Below are positions 34,598 through 41,808 of a DNA stretch of 64,000 nt, one piece after another (within the stretch, counting starts at the first letter, position 1; every line of letters starts with the position of its first letter). A program made the translations under genes and the position numbers. The notes under the pieces were generated by a model that was not told the DNA's origin, did no database searches, and saw only the letters and a program-made list of their open reading frames with translations. Source of the stretch: Sphingomonas sp. EC-HK361 (GTDB taxonomy: Bacteria; Pseudomonadota; Alphaproteobacteria; Sphingomonadales; Sphingomonadaceae); NCBI RefSeq assembly GCF_902498785.1, contig NZ_LR701493.1:605459-669458 (forward strand), in the 5' to 3' direction.

Positions 34598-35089
34598 ATG
34601 GGCGCGATGTTTCAGTTCGATATCGCCGCCGGCTCGAAGGCCGATCTTTACCACGACCTCACGGCTGCGCTCGACGCGCTGACGGCGGACGAGCCCGATG
34701 CCATCGCCAACATGGCGAACGCGGCCGCGCTGATCTGGCAATATCTGCCCGACCTCAACTGGGCGGGATTCTACCGGGCGGTGGACGGAGAACTTGTCCT
34801 CGGCCCGTTCCAGGGCAAGCCGGCGTGCATCCGCATCGCGCTGGGCAGCGGAGTCTGCGGCACCGCGGCCGCGACGCGCGAGACGCAGCTCGTCGCCGAC
34901 GTCCACGCCTTTCCCGGCCACATCGCCTGCGACGCGGCGAGCGCTTCGGAAATCGTCGTGCCGATCGTTCATGAGGGGCGACTGGTCGGGGTGCTCGACC
35001 TCGACAGCCCGAGCGCCGGCCGTTTCGATGCGGACGATCGCAAGGGCTGCGAAGCGCTCGTCGCAATCCTCGCCCCCCGGGTCGCCTGA
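34598..35089 (+). CDS. msrC: Free methionine-(R)-sulfoxide reductase (fRMsr, GAF domain)
   Basis: A 163-residue single GAF-domain protein. Three cysteines, Cys77, Cys87 and Cys111, have exactly the 10- and 24-residue spacing of the redox cysteines of E. coli fRMsr (84, 94, 118). NWAGFY, GPFQGKPAC and DLDSP are also family signatures. It reduces free methionine-R-sulfoxide with thioredoxin. The ATG abuts the LacI stop codon with no gap, so it is in the module B transcript; an in-frame ATG at 34607 is an alternative start. Its place behind halogenases, which make hypohalous acid, is suggestive but may be chance. Confidence 0.92.
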   Translation: MGAMFQFDIAAGSKADLYHDLTAALDALTADEPDAIANMANAAALIWQYLPDLNWAGFYRAVDGELVLGPFQGKPACIRIALGSGVCGTAAATRETQLVADVHAFPGHIACDAASASEIVVPIVHEGRLVGVLDLDSPSAGRFDADDRKGCEALVAILAPRVA

Positions 35090-35189
35090 TCCATATCGGG
35101 ACTCGCTCGCGCGTGGAGCGTGGGCGCTGCCGGTGGTAAGCAACCCGGTAATCCGGCGTGCGTTGGCCGCGCGGAACAGGGAGACCGGT

Positions 35190-35954
35190 ATGCGGATGCT
35201 GATCGCGGCAGCGGCGCTGACTTCAATCGCGGGGCTTGCCGGCACGGCGCAGGCGCAGGGGATGGCCGGGCGCGGCCACTCCGGCGGACCCGGCATGCAT
35301 GCGTCGCCCACTGGCGGCCGGATGCATGGCCGCTGGTGGGGCGGATCGCGCGCGCCGGGCGGCTGGGCGGCCTACCGCGCGCCGGTGCGCGGGTGGGTTC
35401 TCCCCCGCTATTGGGTCGCGCCGCAATTTTACGTCGTCGACTGGCGCGGCTACGGCCTGCCGCAGCCGCCGGTCGGCTATCGCTGGTCGCGCTATTACGA
35501 CGATGCGGTGCTGATCGACGACCGCGGATCGGTTTACGATACGATGGACGGCATCGATTGGGACCGCGCCGCGATGCCGGGCCCCGACTATGCCTATGAC
35601 GAACCCGGCTTTGGGCCCCCGCCGGACGGTCCCGGCGCGGGCTTTGCGCCACCGCCGTCGCGCGGTCCCGGCGGCTATCCGCCGCCGCCATCGATGGGCC
35701 CCGGCCCGGTCGTGACCGCGACCGGCGGCGGGCGCGTGCATAGCGAAACCCACGTAACCGGTGGCGGCTATTACGCAGCGGGCTATTACTACCCGCCAGC
35801 GACCGTCACCACGATCACCATCGACAACCCCGATTGTGGTGAGACGACGCATACCGAATATGTGACCGAGCGCGTCGTGCGCCCGCGCGCGCCGCGTCGC
35901 CCTGCGCCCACCAAGCTGTTGCGGCGGACGCCGACCAAGGCCTTGCGCCGGTAA
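35190..35954 (+). CDS. RcnB-like periplasmic protein with Pro/Gly/Tyr-rich tail
   Basis: A 254-residue protein with a signal peptide ending at GTAQAQG (about residue 23). Residues about 65-110 (VRGWVLPRYWVAPQFYVVDW, then YGLPQPPVGYRW and DAVLID) match the RcnB family domain, named from the E. coli nickel/cobalt homeostasis protein. The C-terminal half is proline- and glycine-rich with a basic end (RRPAPTKLLRRTPTKALRR). No RcnA efflux pump is nearby, so a nickel role is unproven; many alphaproteobacterial RcnB-like proteins are simply envelope proteins. It has its own terminator. Confidence 0.82.
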   Translation: MRMLIAAAALTSIAGLAGTAQAQGMAGRGHSGGPGMHASPTGGRMHGRWWGGSRAPGGWAAYRAPVRGWVLPRYWVAPQFYVVDWRGYGLPQPPVGYRWSRYYDDAVLIDDRGSVYDTMDGIDWDRAAMPGPDYAYDEPGFGPPPDGPGAGFAPPPSRGPGGYPPPPSMGPGPVVTATGGGRVHSETHVTGGGYYAAGYYYPPATVTTITIDNPDCGETTHTEYVTERVVRPRAPRRPAPTKLLRRTPTKALRR

Positions 35955-35982
35955 GATTAACTCCCTCACCGGTGCCTGCGGG

Positions 35983-36027
35983 GGGGCGCTGCGTCTTCGC
36001 TCAGGCGGGAGACGCAGCGCCCCTTTT
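35983..36027 (+). terminator. Intrinsic terminator after the RcnB-like gene
   Basis: A perfect 14-bp stem, GGGGCGCTGCGTCT (35983-35996) with AGACGCAGCGCCCC (36010-36023), 13-base loop, then four T residues. It sits between the RcnB-like gene and the convergent small membrane protein; the T-run favours plus-strand termination. Confidence 0.85.
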
Positions 36028-36038
36028 GCGTTGAAGGA

Positions 36039-36200
36039 TCAGCGCTTGCCGCGCGACAGCATCCAGCGCGCCGCCATGAACAGCAGGAAGCCGGCGAACG
36101 CCGTGCCGACAACGGCGATCGTGACGACGCCGGCGACACGCAGGATCGCGTAGAACAGCGCCTCGACAAAGCGGCCGATCGCGACCGACAAGTGGATCAT
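36039..36200 (-). CDS. Small single-pass membrane protein (53 aa)
   Basis: An ORF of 53 codons from ATG 36200 to TGA 36039-36041. The protein starts MIHLSVAIGRFVEALFYAIL, continues with a long hydrophobic run (VVTIAVVGTAFAGFLLFMAA) and ends in a basic RWMLSRGKR tail. This is a positive-inside anchor typical of small inner-membrane proteins. It starts 18 bp after the DUF2147 gene on the same strand, so is likely its operon partner. The composition is hard to explain as chance and the convergent terminator respects its 3' end. No family recognised. Confidence 0.65.
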   Translation of the reverse strand: MIHLSVAIGRFVEALFYAILRVAGVVTIAVVGTAFAGFLLFMAARWMLSRGKR

Positions 36201-36218
36201 CGGGCGCTCAAATGTCGA

Positions 36219-36638
36219 TCAGCGCACGCGCTTCCACGTTTGCGTCTTGCACGCGATGTTGCCGAGCAGGCAGCCCTTGCCGACCAGCGTGTTGCGATCG
36301 ACGAGCTCGATCGTGCCGTCGAACGTCTTGTCGATGTCGGGAACATAGACCTGGCCGTACCACAGCCCGTCATCGTCGCGGCGGAAATCGTGGAAGAGCT
36401 CTGTGCCGACAAGCCGGGCGGTGCCGCCGCGGGCCGCGTCGTCCTGCGCCTTCGGGCTGGCCCACACGACACGCCCGCACATGCCCGATCCTTGGCCCGC
36501 CCCGCACCGTGCCGCCTTGATCCGGACGCTGTTCGATCCGTTGCGCCAGATGCCTTCCCATGACGGCGCGCGCTGCGCGGACGCGGGGATCGGGCCGGCG
36601 AGCAGGGCAAGGGCGGCAATCGTGCGGATCATCGGCAT
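36219..36638 (-). CDS. DUF2147 family exported protein
   Basis: A 139-residue protein with a signal peptide (MIRTIAALALLAGPIPASAQ; the ATG at 36632 is an alternative start). The mature part matches DUF2147: WEGIWRNGSNSVRIKAARCG, GRVVWASPKAQDD, LFHDFRRDDDGLWYGQVYVP, and the closing CLLGNIACKTQTWKRV. Four cysteines could form two disulfides. Members are small periplasmic beta-barrel-like proteins with no agreed function. It is divergent from ubiA. Confidence 0.85.
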   Translation of the reverse strand: MPMIRTIAALALLAGPIPASAQRAPSWEGIWRNGSNSVRIKAARCGAGQGSGMCGRVVWASPKAQDDAARGGTARLVGTELFHDFRRDDDGLWYGQVYVPDIDKTFDGTIELVDRNTLVGKGCLLGNIACKTQTWKRVR

Positions 36639-36726
36639 ATCCTTGGGGCTGGTTTGCGGCGAAGATAGGGCGCTGCGCGGCGGATGGAAGCTGGCGTCGC
36701 TGTGCCGCGCGCGTTAGGCCGGCATC

Positions 36727-37641
36727 GTGACTGCGACCCCCGATATCGTCCCGGACAGCGAACATCGCGGCCTCGTCGCCGCGCTGCCGCCGCGGGTGCG
36801 CGCCTTCGCGCTGCTGGCGCGGTTCGATCGGCCGATCGGGTGGTGGCTGCTGTTCTGGCCGGGCGCCTGGGGCGTGGCGCTGGCGGGTGGCGCGGTGGAG
36901 CGCTGGCCTTTGATCCTGTGGCTGCTCGTCGGCAGCATCGCGATGCGCGGGGCGGGGTGCGTCTATAACGACATCGTCGACCGCGACCTCGATCGAAGGG
37001 TGGAGCGGACCCGCAGCCGGCCGCTGGCGAGCGGGACAGTGTCGCTGAAGGCGGCGTGGGTCTGGCTCGCGCTGCTGTGCCTCGTCGGGCTGGTCGTGCT
37101 GCTCCAGTTGCATGTCTATGCTGCGGTGGTCGCGGTGCTGAGTCTCGGCGCGGTCGCCGCCTATCCGTTCATGAAGCGGATCACCTGGTGGCCGCAGGCG
37201 TGGCTGGGGATCGTCTTTTCCTGGGCCGCGCTCGTCGGGTTCAGTGAGGCGTGGGGCGTGCTCGCGGCGCCGGGGGTGCTGCTCTATGCCGGCTCGATTG
37301 CGTGGGTCATCGGCTATGACACCATCTATGCGCTGCAGGACCGGGAAGACGATGCGCTGATCGGGGTGCGGTCCTCCGCGCTCAGGATGGGGGCGCATGT
37401 AAAGGGCGGAGTGGCGCTGTTCTATGCGCTCGCGCTCGCGCTCTGGGCGAGTGCGGTGTGGGCGGTGCGGCCCGATCCGCTGGCGTTGGTCGCGCTGGTG
37501 CCGGTGGCGCTGCACCTCGCGTGGCAGGCCGCGACGCTGCGCCCCGACGACGGCGCCGGGGCGCTCGCGCGGTTCCGGTCGAACCGGTTCGCGGGGTTGC
37601 TGATGTTCCTCGCCTGCGCGGTCGTGGCGACGCCGCTCTAG
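36727..37641 (+). CDS. ubiA: 4-hydroxybenzoate polyprenyltransferase (ubiquinone biosynthesis)
   Basis: A 304-residue membrane enzyme from a GTG start. The first aspartate-rich motif N81DIVDRDLD and the second (YDTIYALQDREDD) bind the magnesium-prenyl diphosphate; RPIGWWLLFWPGAW and RSRPLASG are UbiA hallmarks. About eight to nine helices are predicted. It joins a polyprenyl chain to 4-hydroxybenzoate at the inner membrane, an early step of ubiquinone synthesis. It leads the ubiA-pmbA-cysQ run common in alphaproteobacteria. Confidence 0.95.
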   Translation: MTATPDIVPDSEHRGLVAALPPRVRAFALLARFDRPIGWWLLFWPGAWGVALAGGAVERWPLILWLLVGSIAMRGAGCVYNDIVDRDLDRRVERTRSRPLASGTVSLKAAWVWLALLCLVGLVVLLQLHVYAAVVAVLSLGAVAAYPFMKRITWWPQAWLGIVFSWAALVGFSEAWGVLAAPGVLLYAGSIAWVIGYDTIYALQDREDDALIGVRSSALRMGAHVKGGVALFYALALALWASAVWAVRPDPLALVALVPVALHLAWQAATLRPDDGAGALARFRSNRFAGLLMFLACAVVATPL

Positions 37642-37674
37642 CAACGTGGGCGCGGCGCGCCTAAGTCGGCGGCG

Positions 37675-39021
37675 ATGCTGACTCCCGATCAAGCCGCCGC
37701 CCACGCCCAGGATATCGTCGCGCGCGCCCGCGCTGCCGGTGCCGATGCCGCCGATGCCGTCTTCGCCGCCGATGCCGCGACCGAGATTTCGGTGCGGCTC
37801 GGCAAGCTGGAGGATGTCGGGCGATCGGAGAATGAGGAGCTTGGCCTGCGCGTGTTCGTCGGCAAGCGCACCGCGAGCGTGTCCACCTCCGACCTGTCGC
37901 GCGAAGCGATGGACGCGCTGGTCGAGCGGGCGGTGGCGATGGCGAAGGAAGCGCCCGAGGACAAATGGGCGGGACTCGCGCCCGAGGAACGGCTGCTCCG
38001 GGGTGCGCCGCCGATGCTCGATCTCGACGATGGCGGAGAGATCGCGCCGACCGAATTGCGCGCGATGGCCGAAACCGCCGAAGATGCTGCGCGCGCCGTG
38101 CCGGGCGTCACCAACAGCGAGGGTGGCGGGGCGAGCGCCTCGCGCAGCGTCGGCGCGTTCGCGACGAGCCACGGCTTTGCGGGCGCCTATTCGGGCACGA
38201 GCTACGGCGTGTCGGCCAGCGTCGTCGCGGGCACCGGCGGCGGGATGCAGCGCGACTACGACTATTCCTCCACCCGCCACCGCGCGCATCTGAGCGCGCC
38301 CGAGGAGATCGGACGCAGCGCCGGCGAACGCGCGGTCGCGCGGCTGAACCCCGGCAGGATGACGAGCGGCGCGGTGCCCGTGGTGTTCGAGCCGCGCGTC
38401 GGGGCGAGCCTGATCGGTCACCTCATCGGCGCGATTTCGGGCCAGGCGATCACCCGCAAGACGAGCTTCCTGCTCGACGCGCTGGGGAGCCAGGTGTTCG
38501 CGGACGGGGTAAGCGTGCAGGACGATCCACACCGCCCGCACGGGCTGCGCTCGCGGCCGTTCGATGGCGAGGGGCTGCCGGTGTCGCCGACGACGATCGT
38601 CGAAAACGGCGTGCTGGAGACGTGGCTGCTCGATTCCGCCTCGGCGCGGCAATTGGGCTTGGAGCCGACCGGTCACGCTGCGCGCGGCGTCGGCGGCGGG
38701 GTCGGCGTGACGACGAGTAACCTGTTCATGGCCGCGGGGCATGTGCCGGTCGCAACGCTGATCGCCGACATCGCCCGCGGCGTGTTCGTGACCGAGCTGA
38801 TCGGGCAGGGCGTCAACGGCGTGACCGGCGATTACAGCCGCGGTGCTGCGGGGTTCCTGATCGAGAATGGCGAGATCGCCGGCCCGGTTGCCGAATTCAC
38901 GATCGCGGGCAATCTGAAGGACATGTATCGCCAGCTGACGCCTGCGAACGATCTCGTCTTCCGCTATGGCACCAACGTGCCGACGCTCAGGATCGACGGG
39001 ATGACGGTCGCGGGTGGCTGA
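37675..39021 (+). CDS. pmbA: TldD/PmbA family metalloprotease subunit
   Basis: A 448-residue protein with the TldE/PmbA pattern: an N-terminal SVRLGKLEDVGRSENEELGLRVF, central AGTGGGMQRDYDYSSTRH, and C-terminal LFMAAG, GVNGVTGDYSRGAAGFLIENGEIAGPV. PmbA lacks the zinc-binding HExxxH of its partner TldD; none is present here. Together they degrade modified peptides such as microcin precursors. TldD is not in this window. It overlaps cysQ by 8 bp. Confidence 0.93.
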   Translation: MLTPDQAAAHAQDIVARARAAGADAADAVFAADAATEISVRLGKLEDVGRSENEELGLRVFVGKRTASVSTSDLSREAMDALVERAVAMAKEAPEDKWAGLAPEERLLRGAPPMLDLDDGGEIAPTELRAMAETAEDAARAVPGVTNSEGGGASASRSVGAFATSHGFAGAYSGTSYGVSASVVAGTGGGMQRDYDYSSTRHRAHLSAPEEIGRSAGERAVARLNPGRMTSGAVPVVFEPRVGASLIGHLIGAISGQAITRKTSFLLDALGSQVFADGVSVQDDPHRPHGLRSRPFDGEGLPVSPTTIVENGVLETWLLDSASARQLGLEPTGHAARGVGGGVGVTTSNLFMAAGHVPVATLIADIARGVFVTELIGQGVNGVTGDYSRGAAGFLIENGEIAGPVAEFTIAGNLKDMYRQLTPANDLVFRYGTNVPTLRIDGMTVAGG

Positions 39022-39796
39022 GGCCGGTCTTGCGCGCGCGGTCGCATCGGTCGCGGCGGAGGCGGCGCAGATGGCGCTCGCGCGGTGGCGCACGGATTTC
39101 CGGCGCTGGGAGAAGGAGCCGGGCAGCCCGGTGTGCGAGGTCGATCTCGACGTCGACCGGATGCTGCGCGCGCGGCTCGCCGGGTTGTTGCCCGAGGCCG
39201 GGTGGCTGTCCGAGGAGACGGCGGACGACGCCGACCGGCTGGCGCGCCAACATGTGTGGGTGGTCGATCCGATCGACGGAACGCGCGACTATATCCGCGG
39301 GCGCGAAGGCTGGGCGATCTCGATCGCGCTGATCGAGGGCGGGCGCCCGGTGATCGGTGTGCTGGATGCGCCCGCGCGGCGCGAGGCCTGGGCGGCGGTG
39401 GCGGGCAAGGGCGCGTGGCGCAACGGCGTCGCGCTGGCGGCGGGGACGCGAACCGCGCTGGCCGGCGCGCGGGTGCCGACCGACAGCCTGCCCAAGGTCG
39501 ACAGCGATCTGATAGCGGTCGCCAAGCCGAACTCGATCGCGCTGCGCATTGCAATGGTCGCCGCCGACGAGGCCGACCTGCTCGCGACGCTGCGCTGGGG
39601 CCACGAATGGGACATTGCGGCGGCGGTCCTGATCGCGAGCGAAGCAGGCGCCGCGACGAGCGACGCGCTGGGCCAGCCGCTGGCGTTCAACAAGCCCGAC
39701 CCGCAGGCGTTCGGAGTGCTGGTGACGGCGCCGGGGATACACGCGGCGGCGGTGGAGCGGTTGAGCGAGCGGGCGGCGGCGATCGTTGGGCGATGA
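39014..39796 (+). CDS. cysQ: Inositol monophosphatase family 3'(2'),5'-bisphosphate nucleotidase
   Basis: A 260-residue protein from a GTG start overlapping pmbA. Metal-binding motifs of the superfamily: EET near residue 74, W-V-V-D-P-I-D-G-T (about 87-95, the DPIDGT signature) and the C-terminal EWDIAAAVLIASEAG. This family includes CysQ, which removes the 3'-phosphate from PAP during sulfate assimilation, and inositol monophosphatases; gene order after ubiA-pmbA favours CysQ. PAP is also the product of sulfotransferases such as the one at 1-1496, but that functional link is distant. Confidence 0.82.
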   Translation: MAEAGLARAVASVAAEAAQMALARWRTDFRRWEKEPGSPVCEVDLDVDRMLRARLAGLLPEAGWLSEETADDADRLARQHVWVVDPIDGTRDYIRGREGWAISIALIEGGRPVIGVLDAPARREAWAAVAGKGAWRNGVALAAGTRTALAGARVPTDSLPKVDSDLIAVAKPNSIALRIAMVAADEADLLATLRWGHEWDIAAAVLIASEAGAATSDALGQPLAFNKPDPQAFGVLVTAPGIHAAAVERLSERAAAIVGR

Positions 39797-39865
39797 CGGT
39801 TTCCGCCCCAGATCACGCCGTTAACGTCCCGAATTATGAATCCCGAAACCTGCCGTCGTTTCGGC

Positions 39866-40339
39866 CTAGATAGTGAATTCGGTGACGGTGAGATGCGCCT
39901 GTGGTCGAGCGAGGGCGTGAAGCACGATCCAGCATAGGGCCGTCGTCAGACCATAGAAGCTGCCAATCGCAGTATTCTTCCCGTCGCCGCTGGAGATGAA
40001 ACCGAGCATCAGGCCGCCACCAACAACGCCGATTGCGATAAGCGCGGCATAGCGCCAAATCATCGGTCGGCCTTGTTCTGCGAGGGCTCCATATGCGGTC
40101 GCAAGGAGAAAAAGCGAACCGGGCAAAACGAACATCAGAGGAATGAAGCTTGCCCGTTCGATGTTTCCGAAGAGGATCAGCGACGCGATGGCACAAGCTG
40201 CAACAGCAGCAAGAATGCTCACGAGCATGATGCGCAGGAAGGCCATGGCTGAGGCTACATCAAGTCGTTGCTTTCGCGAAAGAGCCGAGTGTGATTCAGC
40301 CATTGGGAGGACCCGATCTACCGCGTCCGCTAAAGCCAT
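39866..40339 (-). CDS. Hypothetical four-helix membrane protein
   Basis: About 157 residues from ATG 40339; an in-frame TTG at 40378 and a later ATG at 40303 are alternatives. Four membrane segments are clear: IMLVSILAAVAACAIASLIL, IPLMFVLPGSLFLLATAYGA, WRYAALIAIGVVGGGLMLGF and FYGLTTALCWIVLHALA. No family recognised. Base composition here is visibly less GC-rich than neighbouring housekeeping genes, which fits the accessory stretch that starts at this point. It lies downstream of the RelE toxin on the same strand but 107 bp away. Confidence 0.6.
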   Translation of the reverse strand: MALADAVDRVLPMAESHSALSRKQRLDVASAMAFLRIMLVSILAAVAACAIASLILFGNIERASFIPLMFVLPGSLFLLATAYGALAEQGRPMIWRYAALIAIGVVGGGLMLGFISSGDGKNTAIGSFYGLTTALCWIVLHALARPQAHLTVTEFTI

Positions 40340-40446
40340 CGCGCTGCCGAAAACAGCCGGGGGGCTACTCACCTGCAATCTTGCCGTTCGCTACCAAGAT
40401 CGGCGCTGTTTGCTTGGAACCCATGCCTTCCCTGATCCGGTCTTTT

Positions 40447-40734
40447 TCAAGAACCAGGTGGCGAGGGCCATTGGCGGGCGGTGTGGATCAGAACGAGAAT
40501 CCATATCGTGTCCTCGACAACCTCGTAAACGAGGCGATAGCTGCGATGCGGGGTCAGTTCGCGCGTGCCGGGGACTTCCCCTTCATGTCCAAGCATCGGG
40601 AAGTCGGCCAGCCCGACGACCGCATCGCTGAACAGGCGGTCGATCCGTAGCGCGGCATCGGGATCGCGTGCCGCCAGATATTCCCAGATCGCCGCGCGGT
40701 CCTGCTCGGCCTCCGGCGTCCAGACGATCTTCAC
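40447..40734 (-). CDS. RelE/ParE family toxin
   Basis: A 95-residue protein with the RelE/ParE fold pattern: MKIVWTPEAEQDRAAIWEYL, IDRLFSDAVVGLADFPMLG, G-x-REL and YRLVYEVVEDTIWILVLIHTARQWP. ParE members block gyrase and RelE members cut mRNA on the ribosome; sequence alone does not settle which, though the His-Thr-Ala-Arg-Gln-Trp end is common in ParE-like toxins. Its start overlaps the antitoxin stop by 4 bp, the standard order for such pairs. Confidence 0.88.
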   Translation of the reverse strand: MKIVWTPEAEQDRAAIWEYLAARDPDAALRIDRLFSDAVVGLADFPMLGHEGEVPGTRELTPHRSYRLVYEVVEDTIWILVLIHTARQWPSPPGS

Positions 40735-41009
40735 GCCTGATCGGCGACCCGTTTGCGGCGGGCTGCGAAGTCGGTTTCCACCGCTTCGTTAGAGCGGCCA
40801 CGCGCCTCCTGAACCGAAGCGCGTGCCGCACCGACCTTGCGGTGGAGAAAGGCGCTATGGTCGCGCAGGTCCTGCTGGCGCTGGACGAACTCCCGCATCA
40901 TTTCACGGACCACTTGAGACGCTGGACGGTGGCTCGCCTCGGCCGCGGCCATGAACTCGGCGCGCAGATCGGGTTCGAGCTTCATCGTGAATATGGCGGC
41001 TTTCGACAT
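40731..41009 (-). CDS. Ribbon-helix-helix antitoxin, partner of the RelE/ParE toxin
   Basis: A 92-residue protein from ATG 41009 (GAGGATGCT upstream). The N-terminus AAIFTMKLEPDLRAEFMAAA, with the following SQVVREMMREF, is a ribbon-helix-helix DNA-binding domain like CopG/ParD. The C-terminal part is helical and charged (RKVGAARASVQEARGRSNEA) and should wrap the toxin. The longer frame to 41066 would read into the promoter and is rejected. It presumably binds the GGTATATACC palindrome upstream and represses the pair. Confidence 0.85.
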   Translation of the reverse strand: MSKAAIFTMKLEPDLRAEFMAAAEASHRPASQVVREMMREFVQRQQDLRDHSAFLHRKVGAARASVQEARGRSNEAVETDFAARRKRVADQA

Positions 41010-41035
41010 AGCATCCTCGCAAGCGGTACTGACGA

Positions 41036-41066
41036 GGTATATACCAACATCGCCAATACGGGGCAA
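41036..41066 (-). promoter_or_regulatory. Toxin-antitoxin promoter with overlapping palindromic operator
   Basis: On the minus strand TTGCCC (41061-41066) and TATATA (41038-41043) are separated by exactly 17 bases. The -10 box lies inside the perfect palindrome GGTATATACC (41036-41045), so antitoxin bound there would block RNA polymerase. The transcription start would fall just before the antitoxin ATG at 41009. Confidence 0.75.
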
Positions 41067-41079
41067 TCGCCGCTTCCGG

Positions 41080-41799
41080 CTACGCGCCCTCGTCCCCCTT
41101 GTACTTCATCTCCAGATACCGTCCGCGCGTTGACAGGCTGTCGAGGTCGCCCTGCGCGAGCCTTGCAGTCATATCGGCGATTTCCTGTTCGATCACCTTC
41201 AGCCCGGACACCAGTTCCGCATCCGGGGTGCGGCCGTTGCGTTCGGTGGTGCGTAGGCTTGCGGGGACCTTGCCGTAGTCGCGGATGAAGTCGGGGAGCT
41301 GCTCGCCCACCAGGCGGCGGATTTCCAGCGCGTCTTCGGTGCCGTCGTCGAGCGTCGCAAGCTGGGGCGTGAGCGCATCGAGGCGCACGCCGATCTGGTC
41401 GACGAGCGTACGCGCCGGCGCGGGGAGCGCGGGGCGTTGCGCGGACAGCCAGCGTTCGGTTTTTGTTGGGAGCGCCTTCAGGTCGCTCGTCCTGAGCACC
41501 TGCGGGTCGGGCGCACGGGCGGCGGGGGCGAAGGCGATCGCCAGCGTGATCGCAGCCATCAGCAACAGCACGAGCAGCGCGCCGAAGATGCCGATCGGAA
41601 GCACCATCCCAACGATGACGGCGGCGATCAGCAGGACGGCGTTCGCGCCGCCGATCAGCGCGAGCCGCTTGGCCAACGTCGCGCCGCGCTGCGACCGGCG
41701 CAGCGGCGGCAAGGGCGCGCCGCCGCCGCGATAGTCCTCGGCGACGCGCTGCATGGTCGCGCGGGCGCGCTCGATCGTGATGTCGGTTTCGGTGGACAT
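41080..41799 (-). CDS. XpaC-like membrane protein paired with TelA
   Basis: A 239-residue protein. Residues about 45-90 form two adjacent membrane helices (LALIGGANAVLLIAAVIVGM, IFGALLVLLLMAAITLAIAF). A long helical C-terminal domain ends RGRYLEMKYKGD. The architecture and place immediately behind a TelA gene (9-bp gap) match XpaC-family proteins, which often accompany TelA in proteobacteria and firmicutes. The molecular role is not established. I assign it by architecture and context more than by motif. Confidence 0.6.
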   Translation of the reverse strand: MSTETDITIERARATMQRVAEDYRGGGAPLPPLRRSQRGATLAKRLALIGGANAVLLIAAVIVGMVLPIGIFGALLVLLLMAAITLAIAFAPAARAPDPQVLRTSDLKALPTKTERWLSAQRPALPAPARTLVDQIGVRLDALTPQLATLDDGTEDALEIRRLVGEQLPDFIRDYGKVPASLRTTERNGRTPDAELVSGLKVIEQEIADMTARLAQGDLDSLSTRGRYLEMKYKGDEGA

Positions 41800-41808
41800 G
41801 GGGCGGAC

